From Acanthosepion pharaonis (taxonomy: Eukaryota > Mollusca > Cephalopoda > Sepiida > Sepiidae): DNA of 64,000 nucleotides. How positions within the stretch are numbered: position 1 is the first letter of the stretch; each line of letters starts with the position of its first letter. Position numbers and translations under genes: made by a program. Below, piece after piece: positions 46,401-57,829 of the stretch. The stretch covers positions 1,529,501-1,593,500 of the forward strand of contig CAHIKZ030003485.1 in assembly GCA_903632075.3 (NCBI GenBank), read 5' to 3'. The notes under the pieces are model-generated. The model searched no databases. It worked only from the letters and a program-made list of their open reading frames with translations, and had not been told where the DNA came from.

Positions 46401-47290
46401 GTCAGATATAGAATGACGTTCTGTGAAAGAAAGACTAGGCCGAAGTATTTTTATTATTAGCGAAGGAATTAGAAATGGATGTAACGTCTGTAATAAAATA
46501 TAATTATTTTGTGCAAAAATAGACTCCAGTTGTTGGGGATGAGTGATGTGTGTGTGTTGGAGAGGAATAGAAGGTTTGAATTATCAGAAGGTTTAAAATT
46601 GTGTGTGTTCAATAATCTTCCATCCACAACAATTAATACAAGATAGAGAATAATAATTCATAAACATCTTGTTTCAAAACGTAACAATTGAATTTATTAG
46701 TGTTTGATATACATGCATGAATACTGAGTGAAAAGGTTAGACAGAGTTGTGTCTCTTAGATTAGGTAATATTTGTACCTAAGTTCATAAAGTGAAAGTAA
46801 TTATTAAACTGCAGTTGAGAAGAATAAAGTTTCTTTAGCATGTTTGGAATTGTGTATTGTACAAGTTGGTAAAAGTTCAGAAGAGATTTCAGAGTTCGTA
46901 CTTGTGTGAACGTTGGTAATGGTCTTTAACGTTTGACGACATTAGTTAAGACGGGAGTTCTTGAAGATTACATCTTGGCGAATGAGACGCGAGAGAGATG
47001 AATGAAAAGAAACACTAGGGAGTTTACACGTGCTTTTTTATAATTTTGTTGTACCACGTGACAGGCTCAAATGGAGAACGCGGGAAAACGGATTTGTCGC
47101 GTGGAGGCGGTTTGATTGGTCGGAACTGACCAATCAGCGAGCTAGTTTTGAGTAGATTAACCAATGAATGCTTGTTATATATTTTGTAAGATTGTGATGG
47201 TGGAAATTACAACAGGAATAGTGCATTTCCTAGCATGGGTTAACTGGCTTGTTGTGGAAGAGTCCACACAGTAGTTGAAACCTTTTAAAA
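46400..47290 (-). promoter_or_regulatory. Promoter-like block with paired CCAAT boxes, possibly an LTR
   Basis: GC-richer at 46980-47170, with a 24-bp inverted repeat TGATTGGTC-GGAACT-GACCAATCA (47113-47136) that makes divergent CCAAT boxes, a third CCAAT at 47160, a CACGTG core at 47056, and on the minus strand a TATA-like ATTATAAAAAAGCACG near 47040. Minus orientation puts CCAAT upstream of TATA at plausible spacing. No gene follows on the minus strand, so a solo LTR is as likely as a host promoter. Confidence 0.4.
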
Positions 47291-47299
47291 TGCTCCAAC

Positions 47300-48240
47300 A
47301 TAGCAGTATATCACGTGATTGAATACAAATATTTTCCACGAAATTTCAAGGCTGTTTTAGGAGGCTTTTTATCTAATGAAAAGGAGCAATTTGATTTACT
47401 TATAAATCTTACTTATTTACTGATTATATTCAGCTTTTTACCATATCGCAAAACGTTCCGAAGTCATGCTGAGCAAAGGACATTAGCAATGTCCAGTGCA
47501 GTAAGGCTATTCTAACGTCAATGACATACAAAACCTTTATTTGTTTGTTTGAATGGCCTATGATGTTTGTGCTGTGATTCCTTCGGCTTCTTCTTCACAT
47601 TCTCAGCGATGTTGGGAAGAGAGCAGAGCAGAGTCAAATGAAATGCAGGATGTAAAGAAGACAATAACAATCTGACTTACGACTGTTTTGACATACTTTC
47701 CATCACTCCTCAGTTAATATATTTCTTATTAATGTGATTGGGTGGGTAAAGAAGTCAACTGTTGAGTCGGATATCTATAATTAATATTAATACGTTCTCT
47801 ACAAATGATGACAAACTGATGCTCGAACAAGAAAATACAACTTTTAAAAATATTTTGGCCACTACAAAAAAAAAACAAAAAAAAAACATTTAGTTAGATA
47901 TTTTAAACTTTTGAAAAAACAAACAAACAAAACATTTTTAAATAAAACACATATTAGTAAAGCTGAGATTTTTGTCAGTAGGTTTTTCGCTGATTCTAAA
48001 CATTTCCACATTCATCGGATTCAGCATTCGCACCCAAATATGCAGATACTATTTTAATCATTATGCTTTAATTCTTCTAATTATTTATACTAAACACTTT
48101 GTTAAAGTGCATAATGCTATTGTCACAACCTTCGTACAACCAAACAAACACAAAGAATTGGTTCTGCAACTCTAAGCAGTCTTCACAGCGTTGGGAAATA
48201 CATCGCAAAGCATCAAATTCGCAACTGCTCTTGAAAGCAG
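47300..48240. other. No gene recognised
   Basis: A 66-codon frame (47315-47515, +) has no motif. A-rich runs lie at 47868-47890. Confidence 0.4.
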
Positions 48241-48249
48241 AAGTGCTAA

Positions 48250-49200
48250 ATGAAATTACAAAATGTTTCAGATATTAACCCATACGACGTCCTATGCAAC
48301 GAAACAGATAAAAATGACAGATAAATTTGAGGAAACTATGCTCCCAGAATTATTTAATAATACTGAGTTGGGTGACAAAATGCCATCCCATCTGCTAGGA
48401 ACCAGGAAGGTTATACGCCCACTGTTGTCCACAATTTAGCGCCAATGGCAAATGGCTCCACCATCAACAAGCTGGCAGACCTAGCTAACAATTTTCATAA
48501 ACTTCAGTCAAAGATATCCAGCCTCGTTCTGCAAGGAGGTAATAATAGGGAAATCAGTCGTTTAGAGATTCACATTGATAACGTCCAACAATGGGAGCAA
48601 AATAAAAATTGACTCTTCAGAAGATGCCAGTTCAAAGTAAGGAGTACTAGATGCACTTACCGAAAGAAAACTCATGTCGATGTTTGATGCTTTCATGTTT
48701 GATGTTGATGCAATCATAATACATTTGGCAGTGATGACAAAAAATAGAGTAAATCATTTAGTTTTTCAAATAGATTAGAAAACGAATCTTCGGCCAGTAA
48801 CGAATACGACTGCTCCCAGAATCTTCCAAAATTAAAATTATTCGTCCGTTCTGTTTAGTAGATAAAAATAGTGGTTACTAATTTCTGAACGATACCTGAG
48901 CTACTATTAGTGTGATACTTCCCAGACCGGGAAACAAATTCTTCACGTTCACACTTCAATTTCAACGTAATGGTACCCAAATTTAGGCCCATGGAACTAA
49001 ATCAGTAACTATAAATATTGATATGCGGCATGATTTCAGATGGGATTTTATTCACGTGAACATTAAAATACCAATTTAGGGGATGATATCTTAACCTGTC
49101 AAGTAATATATCTTCACGAACCGTCTGATAATTTAATAACTATTCAAGTCATTGATACACGTACACAAAAAACCTACATTTCAACAATTACATAAAGCAT
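48250..49200 (+). pseudogene. Ty3/gypsy gag-protease relic
   Basis: Gag part: INPYDVLCNETD, then ELGDKMPSHLL (~48365) and, after a frame change, INKLADLANNFHKLQSKIS (~48470), the helical C-terminal gag blocks of Ty3/gypsy elements. Protease part: KLKLFVRSV (~48832), FLNDT*ATISVILPRPGNKF (~48885-48945) where the D-T-G-A active-site loop reads N-D-T-stop-A-T, so the Gly codon is now TGA, followed by FTFTLQFQRNGTQI, AHGTKSVTINIDMRHDFRWD and FIHVNIKIPI, the flap and C-terminal blocks. RT and integrase do not follow; an LTR begins 140 bp later. Confidence 0.75.
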
Positions 49201-49336
49201 CATCAATCATGATTTATTTGCGGACGAACAACCTGTGTATCCAACCATAAAATAATACTTACAGATACATCTCTACGACCTAAGACCAAACTTCTTTCAG
49301 TGACAAAATTCTTTATTGGAATACTCTAACTTGGAA

Positions 49337-49731
49337 TCATAGATATCGAGGTAACCCCTCTTCATTTTCGAAACCGCTACTAGGGAACGCTATCCGGACT
49401 ATAAATACTCGGCGATATTTTTTCTCGCTCTCTTTTTACTTTATCCGCTTAATCATCAACATGTAACCTCTCGCGGAGAACGTGCTTCCCTTTGAGAAAG
49501 GCATGAACAATATATACACACATACGTACGTACACACATTCACTCACTACACATACTTTGGACCAAAAAGGTTTTCGCACATCATTTGTCTTTGTCACTT
49601 GTATACTTTTATTGCTAATACATTATCATATGTTTGTACACATATATTGGTTCTTGTTTCTTTTTATTTCTTTACGTGGACTCACATCTCGAGTCCGCCA
49701 TTTTGTTGTGGGCATTAACCGGCCCGCAACA
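49337..49731 (+). repeat. LTR, left copy
   Basis: About 390 bp that recur at 50531-50917: TTTTCGAAACCGCTACTAGG, TATAAATACTCGGCGATATT (TATA box, 49400), TAACCTCTCG, ACACATACTTTGGACCAAAA and TGGACTCACATCTCGAGTCC. The last contains a conserved small stem (GGACTC/GAGTCC). It ends ...GGCCCGCAACA and is followed by a primer-binding-site-like TTGGTGACGCCCGACGTGA (49734-49752). Confidence 0.85.
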
Positions 49732-50530
49732 AGTTGGTGACGCCCGACGTGATCATCATTTTCTTCTGAAAAAATCGCTAATCGCCTCTCAATTACTGCG
49801 ACATTGATCTATCAGTAGGCAAACAATACACGCCTCTTCCCTACTGTGTTTTTGCTTGACCCTGCAGTATACGCCGACATAATGAGTCAATATACAAACT
49901 TCTCAGTCATTTGAAAATATAGAGTCTAGCAAACAACAAACACACCACCAACACGCTCAACTTGATCTCAACCCGCAGACACGTTTAAAATTTATTTTTC
50001 GACAAAACGAAAATACGACTACATTTCAATTTTCATCAACATTGTTTCTTCTGAGCTTATCAGATAAAGTATGACATTTCTCGAAAGGCGACTCACTGTC
50101 CCATTTTTTACTCATCGACGATGACACTCGAACAATAACACTCGGTAGAAATTCAACTTTGCCATAACACTGCTTCTATTAAATTTTCTGCGCCAACTTT
50201 ATGCACGCATATCAAACAAACGAGTTCTTTCTCAAACAAAACTCTGCCAACGGCCAAGAACAAATACGACGGGGCAACAAAACTAATTCAATGTGGAGCA
50301 TTGGAAAAAGAGAAATTTTAATAGCAAACGCTGAACAATTTACACTACCGACGCATCTTCCAGGGCGTGCGCCGACTCTGATCCACTAGAAAAAATAATA
50401 CATCACCCTGATGACAGCACAAGCGCATATCGCACTTCCAACATCTTTTCTTTTCAGCTCACGGGGACAGTAAAAAGCTACAAGAACTTTACATATGGGC
50501 AGAAAAATTTTTTTCCCATCTGCAGGGGAG
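49732..50530 (+). mobile_element. Short interior between the LTR pair
   Basis: Starts with the primer-binding-site-like sequence and ends with a polypurine-like TGCAGGGGAG (50521-50530) just before the right LTR. At ~800 bp it is far too short for pol. A 62-codon frame (50201-50389) and other short frames have no motif. I infer a deletion derivative or a non-autonomous (TRIM/LARD-like) element. Confidence 0.65.
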
Positions 50531-50917
50531 TCATTTGGGTTAACCTTTCCTAATTTTCGAAACTGCTACTAGAGGACGCTCTCCGGACTATAAGTACTCG
50601 GCGATATTTTTTCTCGCACTCTTCTTACCTTATCCGCTTATTCGTCAACATGTAACCTCTCGTGGAGAAAGGGCTTCCCTTTGGAAAACACATGAACAAT
50701 ACATACACACACATAGGTACATACGCACATTCACTCACTACACATACTTTGGACCAAAAAGGTTTTCACATTTCTTTGATACATGCTTCAATTATCTTTG
50801 TCACTTGTATATCTTTATTGTTAATACATTATCATTTGTTTGTAGGCATATATGGCTTCTTGTCGTTTCATTTCTTTACGTGGACTCACATCTCGAGTCC
50901 GCCATTTTCTTGTGGAT
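50531..50917 (+). repeat. LTR, right copy
   Basis: Same landmarks as the left copy (TATAAGTACTCGGCGATATT at 50589, GGACTCACATCTCGAGTCC at 50882) with many substitutions and a 25-base insertion near 50785. Similarity stops at TTGTGG (50915); the last ~20 bases present in the left copy are missing here. Confidence 0.83.
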
Positions 50918-50929
50918 ATATAGGTAGTG

Positions 50930-52140
50930 GTTTAATGTGCGCAATTCTTTGCTGCTTCCACTTCTCGCTTTTCGTTTCTGGCGGAGAGGTAATAATATAG
51001 CCGAAACCTCAGCCAGTTCTCCCAGTTATTGATCTGATAACGTCCTGAACAGGAGATTCGTTTACTCATGTTGTGTTTAGATAGGATCTGAAGAAATTCC
51101 AAGATCATTGTTAAAATGTTGTAGCGTGAGCGAGACATGTATCACACAAAAATAAAGTTGAAAGTTTTAATGTAATAGGGCGCGGATGACTTGTGTTGAG
51201 ACATATAACCTCTAACCAGAGACGCTTGATGTAGCCAGCGAAGTAAGTGGTAAGTGATATAAGGTCTTATTGTGGGATGATAGACTGGGAGAAAACTAAG
51301 GAAAACTGTCGATAAAATTTAAACAGAAAGTACCGAAAAAAATTTACAATGAATAAAATCGGGCGGTAATAGGCTGAGAGTCGTGCCAAGATTTGAACCA
51401 GTAGATAATGAAGCATTAAACTAATAATAATAATAATAATGACAATTCTTTATTTCTAGACTTTCAGACACACAAGAACAAAATAATCTAAAGAATAATT
51501 TTGATCCAAACGTTCTATACCTGATAACCTTGCTGTCATTTGCTTATTGTTTATTTTGTTAAAATGAGACTCTGATCTTCTAATATTGGTAATCATAGAT
51601 CATTGATCTTTTCAAGCATTCTTTAAAACAAGATTTATCTTTGTAATTATTAGATAAACGCATTTTCAACTGGTTAATTATATCAACATTGTTGAATTGA
51701 ATACTGTGAAAAACAAAACAAAAAAGACAAAAGAAAAATTGAGAGGTCAAGAATCCAATCAAACAAATCACATGAAAAAATTAGTGTCGCTGTCTAAAGA
51801 GTTTTATAGATTAAAATTATGATATTTTGGATATTAGTCACTTCATGAATGTTCAATATTATTTTATTTTTTCTATTATTCTTAGGACCAATCAAATATT
51901 AGTTTGTTCGGGAAATAATTTTAAAATAAACCTTTTAATTATTTTAATATATTATTATAATACTTACACAAAAATCTATTACTCATTCCTAATTATTAAA
52001 GTGTCCGCTTTGTTAATTTTATATCAATCCCTTTGAGAATTTAACTTATAAAATTATATACTCGTCATCTTGAACATGAAAAAAGAAGAAATGCGTTTAT
52101 TTTTTTTTTTTTTTTGCGTGAGTTCAAACTTGGTCATAAT
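50930..52140. other. No gene recognised
   Basis: An AAT repeat lies at 51420-51440, preceded by AGATTTGAACC, a reversed B-box-like sequence that is too isolated to call a SINE. Frames have no motif. Confidence 0.4.
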
Positions 52141-52169
52141 GCTTCTCTAACTTAAAAGATCTACATGTG

Positions 52170-53040
52170 ATTAGAGAGTACGCCACTGCATTCTGAAGTT
52201 CCGCAATGGGGATACGAGTCAAAGATCATGATGGTAAAGGACGTTCATCTGTAATTGACAATCAACATCTAAAACACTAATCGAACAAAACCGACGTCAA
52301 AGTATCATAGATATGAATGTCAGCATTTCCACAATATCGGACCATCTTAAGAAAATGGGCAAGGTGAAGAAACTCTAAAAATGGGTTCCACATGAACTCA
52401 GTGAAAGTCAAAGAGTTCGACGTTTTGAAGTGTGTTTGATGCTGAATCTGCGAAATTCGGATGATCCTTTTCGTGATTGAATAGTGACTTGTGATGAAAA
52501 ATGGATCGTTCATGACAATCGTAAGCGATCAGCTCAATGGCTTGATCAAGATGAAGCACACAAACATTATTCAAAACCGGAATTGAACCAACAGAATGTT
52601 GTGGTATCTGTCTGGTGTTCTGCTATTGGAGCTATCCATTGCAGCTTCTATGGAATCTAATCCAAAAACTGGATGAAATGCACATTTAGTTAAGCAAAAT
52701 GAAACCGGTACTGGTTAATCGACGAGGTTCAATTCTGCTTCATGGCAATGCTTGGCCACATGTTGCTAGGATGATACTGCAGAAGTTCACGGGTTGGCAT
52801 TCGAGACTTTGCCACACCCACCAGATTCTCTAGATTTCTCACACACTGAATACCACTTTTTCAAGCATCTTGACAATTTTTGATGCCAAAACACAACCCG
52901 TTGCAAAGATGCAGAAACTGCATTCAAATATTTCTTGTCGTTTTTTAGACCTTTAGAGTTTTATCGTAACGGCATATGTAAGCTTTTAACTCGATGACAG
53001 AAATGTACAGATGTTCAAAGTTCCTGTTTTAACTGATTTA
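52170..53040 (+). pseudogene. Mariner transposase relic, mellifera/Hsmar1-like
   Basis: Blocks in order through several frames: DHDGKGRSSVIDNQHLK, ISTISDHLKKMGKVKKL*KW, VPHELSESQRVRRFEVC, VTCDEKWIVHDNRKRSAQWL (first Asp kept), DQDEAHKHYSKPELNQQNVV, RRGSILLHGNAWPHVARMIL, LDFSHTEYHFFKHLDNF and FYRNGICKLLTR*QKC. The second catalytic residue is Gly (HGNA for HDNA) and the third is Glu (TEYHF for TDYHF), besides stops and shifts, so it cannot be active. The 'WILYDNR..AQWLD' type and 'YHFFKHLD' type blocks point to the mellifera/Hsmar1 group. A candidate 3' terminal repeat lies near 53070-53110 but was not matched to a 5' end. Confidence 0.9.
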
Positions 53041-53109
53041 AGCACTGTTTAAATGTATTAATTCAGGAATAAAAGTTGATTCCAAAATCGGACATCATTT
53101 TCCGAATAA

Positions 53110-55035
53110 TCTATTAGCCGCATCAGTAAATAAAAGCTGGTATAAATTTGCTGATGGACATGTAATATAAATTTATTGATGAACACTTAATATAAAGTAT
53201 AACCTGGTCATAAATATTTTCGTTTTAAGAAAGATTTTGGTTTTTAACATGCAAACTTAATATTTTTTATCCTCATTCTTACGTGAATGTATACACCTTT
53301 GTAATATCTAAAAGAGAATAAATTAACATTATCAATTCAATGTTAACATTTGTTTAAACTTGGTGAATGTTATATTCATAAAAATAACTTTCTTGTAATA
53401 AGCTATAGTGGTGTGGGACTTAGGGTTAAAATAAACAGAAAATTAATGAAGGATGATAACTAGGAAAGCAACGGGTAATTTTAACAAAACAAAATTAGGA
53501 ATTTATTCACGAATTTACACGCTTGAAGTTGTTGTGTCGGTTGTTCATTTCAGGAAAATAAATCAGAATTCTTAGCTATGGAAAGTTTTACAAATAGATG
53601 CCAACTTGTTGAAGTAAAATGCAAATTTCAAGCATTTTTCTGCACTATATAAGACGATATTCCTAAACAGAACTACTTTTGATGTGAAAATCAAAATCCT
53701 CGAATAAAAGAACACTAATGAAAGACAGTTAATTAATGAAATAAACTTTTTCTAAAATCAATATGCAATTAGTTAAACCTGAAGAGTGATATTGCCTAGA
53801 AGAAGATAATAAATAATAAAAATATTGAGATTTTAGTGTACAAATTACTATAAAGTAGAGCTGGGGCTTTTTAATCTCAGAATTCGTGGGAGAATTGAGT
53901 TCCAATTTCGCATTTATTCATATAGATTCCATAATATAGGTTTTACTTAATTAGCTGTTATGTTTCTCTAACTCTTCAAATGTTGAATGTATAACTAATT
54001 CTATTTTCCCATCTTTGCACTATATTAATTTTATCTTATAAATTGTCCCCTGTTCTGTCACCCATGAAATAAAAATTATTGTTTGTACGGAAAATAAGTA
54101 TCTACGTACATCAAATCGTCTTTAAATTAAGTGGCAGCAGAAGAATTATCGTTGAACTTTTAAAAGGTAAGCTTAAACATTAATTCAATATTCTAATGCA
54201 ACGATCAATTTTGAGTTCTTCTGTAGTTTATTGATGCCTATCGCACCTACTCCTCCCTAGCTATTGTGATGATGGCCAAACCAAGAGTCCTCCACAAATG
54301 CCGGTCAATAGGGCGGCTTTTAAGCTATTTATATTAAATGTGCACTGCAATTTTGGATACAAAAGGAAAATAAGAGTTACTCCCCTTGAACCATGAAAGC
54401 ATCGATAATGGCTAGTATAATATATTTATATATATTTTAAAACCTCGCATAATCTGGCAACCCTGAACCTGAACTCAACGAAAATCGTTCCCTGCGCCTA
54501 ACTTTTCTAGGGTTTTTGAATGAGCGATGAATTATTGAAATCGGACCTATTAGTAAATAATATCAAAACACTATACAACGCTCACTGCAAGGAAAGACAA
54601 ATTTCTAGAAACTATTATTCTACAAAAGAAATAAACCAAATTAAGTTAAATATATTTAACCACAGGAAACGGCATTTTAATGTGTGTGTAAAATATTTAA
54701 TATGCGTACAAAATGTTAATAATATAGTATAAGTATATAACCATTTTACACATAACGTAACTTTGAACTAATATGAACCCCAGCGCCCAAAAAAAGGAAG
54801 AAAAATGATAGAATGTAACCAATAAAATACCACACTGACAATACCCAGTTCTTTATAATGGCTGAAACGAGCGAAAGTACGTGAAAAAAAACGAAAAAAA
54901 AAGCAAACTTGAGACCGTTTATCCACGGTTTTGATCCAAATCTTCATCTTATTGGAAAATACAATAAAAAATTAAACAGACAGATCTTATCGGTTGAATT
55001 TAACAATACTTGTTTGAATTAACTTACCTAAATAT
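53110..55035. other. AT-rich DNA, nothing recognised
   Basis: Longest frame 70 codons (54520-54732) without a motif. No repeat boundary seen. Confidence 0.45.
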
Positions 55036-55037
<2 letters not shown>

Positions 55038-55078
<41 letters not shown>

Positions 55079-55110
55079 ACTCATTCACACACACACACAA
55101 AGACACACAC
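55038..55110. repeat. (CT)n(CA)n microsatellite
   Basis: CT repeat to 55074, then CACTCACTCATTCACACAC and AGACACACAC. Confidence 0.92.
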
Positions 55111-55351
55111 ACGCGCAAATTTATGGTACGACATTTTATTCCTTGATGAATTTTAAAATAGTAGCCATTAAATTTATTATCCGAATCTTTTTCTATTTTA
55201 CATTTCGTAAACACAGACAAATATTTGTCTAAACACAAACTTATGAATTTTTTCTTTGATAAATGTTAACGAACAAATCCAATTTATGCACATTCTTTTA
55301 CTGAATGTATGAATGTATTCAATAAATCAATAAAAGTTCAATGGACTTATC

Positions 55352-55404
55352 TTCATGGCCGACTCCAGAGTTTCGCGTTAAAACACTCGTCAGGGCTAGA
55401 TGTT
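55352..55404 (-). ncRNA. Hammerhead ribozyme, type I-like
   Basis: The minus strand reads GCC-CTGACGA-GTGTTTTAACGC-GAAA-CTCTGGA-GTC-GGC. All core residues of a hammerhead are present: CUGAnGA, GAAA and the GUC cleavage triplet. Stem II is GUGU/ACGC with a UUUA loop, stem III is A-CUC/GAG-U with a two-base loop, and stem I opens with GCC/GGC. Short stems II and III with an open stem I are what Penelope-like and other retroelement hammerheads show. No PLE protein is identified within 1 kb, so it may be a lone terminal fragment. Confidence 0.7.
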
Positions 55405-57075
55405 CGATAAATTTACTGAATATTATAGATCTAGTGAACTATTGAGCGCTTTTTGGCAGAAGTTCTTCTGGCCCCAAAATACGTTAAATTCTCATTTTCA
55501 CGTATTTTTGAGTCGCATTATTATAATATATATTTTTTCTGTTTTTACTCTTGCATTTTGCGTTCCTTTTATAGGTCTTAATGTTTTTTGAAATCACATG
55601 CTGCTTACTAACCTTTTTTATGAAAAGTGTAAAACTAAAAGAAAAATACTAAAAATCTTCTTTCACACACTTTCAACAATTGAAGTGACACATCTCCGCA
55701 ATTTGACTATAATCACACTATAGATTGTTTTCTCACTTACAAATGGTCAACTTCAAAGTAAGAAATTGTAGCGAATGCTGTTTAGTAAGTTATCAGAATC
55801 AGAGGTTTTAATGTATAGAACCAAGCGAGAGGTCACTACAAACACACACCATTTTATTGTTAATAATATATGCTAAATAGTAATAGATTCTATGTAGGTT
55901 TTTAGATGTTTTGTTGCTAAGAACCTTGGCAGTGTTCCCCATACGTGTAACCGTATTTACAACCTAGCCCGTCGAAATTTCTGTAATATTATTGATCATG
56001 TCTTTTCTTATGGAAGTAAGCATTTACGTCAAACACTAAAACAAGTTTTAAATATCCTAAATTTACTCTTTACGATTTAAGCATTGCCATCCACATTTCC
56101 AATTAGTGAAGAAGATATTTTAGAAAAATAAACATACTATATTATCAAAACTTTGTCTTCATTTTTCTTCAATATGAATAAAATGTATTTGGTATCTATG
56201 ACCGTCTTAATGAATTCTTTTACAGAATCATTTTATGTAATATTCATGTCAATGACATTTGTTTTTCTTTTGTATTTTTGCCACGACCGAATAACTCAAA
56301 CGGAAAAGGAAGAGAAAAATTAGAATTAATTTGAAACATAAGTTTCTCATAGACAAAGACGTGTATATGGGGGAGAATCTCAACAATTGCAGTCGAATAA
56401 GTGGATCGGTTGTGAATATAGTCTGTGAATATTGGTCAAACGTTCGTTTCAGTATCCATTTGAATGAAATTTCAATTTTTTGGTTTACACTTCCAAAAGA
56501 ATTGGGGTTAAAGATTTAAAATGAAGTATTGCAATTATTTCATCAATAGAACATCTTGACATTGCATGACAGTTCTGCTAAATATTTATTAAAAATTCAT
56601 GACAATAAATGAAGTCATCCTGAGGGTAATTTATGGTAAACGATTTGCATATGTACTTAATAATACTTAAAGATTTTGAGGATAAAACTTTGTTTTTACT
56701 AAATTTCGATCATTTTTTTAGCGACACAGGCGTAAGGATTTTCTGATTATTAAATTATATTTAAAGGTCACAGTTAATCATCTGAGAGTATCCTTTCCTG
56801 TGTTATAAAGTTAATATGATAGCTTAAATTTAAACCAAAACAAACAAATCGCAAAATCCAGAAAAAAATATAGGTCCAATGCCAAAAATCCCAATGCACA
56901 TATAAAACCGCTAGAAATCAACCGCACCGTCCAACAGTCACCCTCCAAAACGCTCTGATCGTATTAAAAAAAAAAAGTAGCTTCACACATGCCTAGTGGG
57001 ACGATTGCAAGTGGCCACTCATCGCGACCACTCGTGACATTGTCGCTTCATCGCGACGTCGGCCATGTTGGATTT
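55405..57075. other. No gene recognised
   Basis: Short frames only. At 57010-57060 a duplicated TCATCGCGAC phrase lies just before the LINE fragment. Confidence 0.4.
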
Positions 57076-57089
57076 ACATGCCAAACAGG

Positions 57090-57825
57090 TACATGTCTGC
57101 TTTGCCCGGCGTGGTAAATGTATTCTCTCACTACATTCTGCTTTCCATCAGCATGGCTGACACTGACCCCCAGGAGAGTGACTCGTTGCGCAATCACGGG
57201 CTGACATTCTCGACTGACATGAAGTGGAAAGACTATATTGAATCCATTCCGAGGTATGCTGCTAAAAAAGTTGGTTCACTGTGTCGTGCTAGACAATTTT
57301 CTCTCCAAAATCTATCTTACATATATAGATATGTAAGATAGATAGTCTACCATTCGTCCATGCTTTGAATATGGCAGCCGTATATGGTCCGGTGCTTTTG
57401 CTATATATTTAGTGGTTCTTGATAAAGCTACTTCTCCATCGTTGCAAAGTTGCCTCTCTGTGCCTTTTTTATAAATACTTTCATGGTAATTCTTCGGGTG
57501 AGATCTTCGGTATGGTATCTAGATTTTATTAATTTAACTGCAGTATTAGATTAGCAGTTAAGTTTTACAATAAAAATTTATTTTTATTTTCTCGCTTGTA
57601 GAATGCTCTTCCTGCTCCATGCTTTTTAGCCAACTTTGAGCTTCAAAAATTTAAATGCAATGTTAATCGTTATCTATTGTCTTTCTGATTACTCTTCTAT
57701 TGTTCGCTCTGTAATAATAATAAAATAATAATATAATAATAATTCCATTTTCCTTATTCTTTCACACTCAGTAACTCCTTGAGTCTTACTGACATTACTA
57801 GCCTGCATGGGGTGAAATGATTTTA
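57090..57825 (+). pseudogene. Jockey/CR1-like LINE 3' fragment (copy 2)
   Basis: Frame 57078-57341 gives HYILLSISMADTDPQESDSL, LTFSTDMKWKDYIESI and AAKKVGSLCRARQF, matching the C-terminal third of copy 1 (NYIESIAASAARKV, SVCRARRFF). The 3' untranslated end GTAACTCC-TGAGT...TGGGGTGAAATG matches copy 1 and is followed by A residues (57822). The endonuclease and RT are absent: a 5'-truncated insertion. A 14-bp perfect inverted repeat at 57310-57343 interrupts the frame. Confidence 0.8.
57310..57343. repeat. Perfect 14-bp inverted repeat inside LINE copy 2
   Basis: ATCTATCTTACATA (57310-57323) and TATGTAAGATAGAT (57330-57343) are separated by TATAGA. Copy 1 has no such structure at the equivalent place, so the hairpin arose after insertion, as templated inversions do. 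Confidence 0.7.
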
Positions 57826-57829
57826 AAAA

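Noticed and set aside
51361..51440. Reversed B-box-like AGATTTGAACC next to AAT repeats (possible SINE)
   Set aside because: No A box at the right distance and no body similarity to the other SINE copies.
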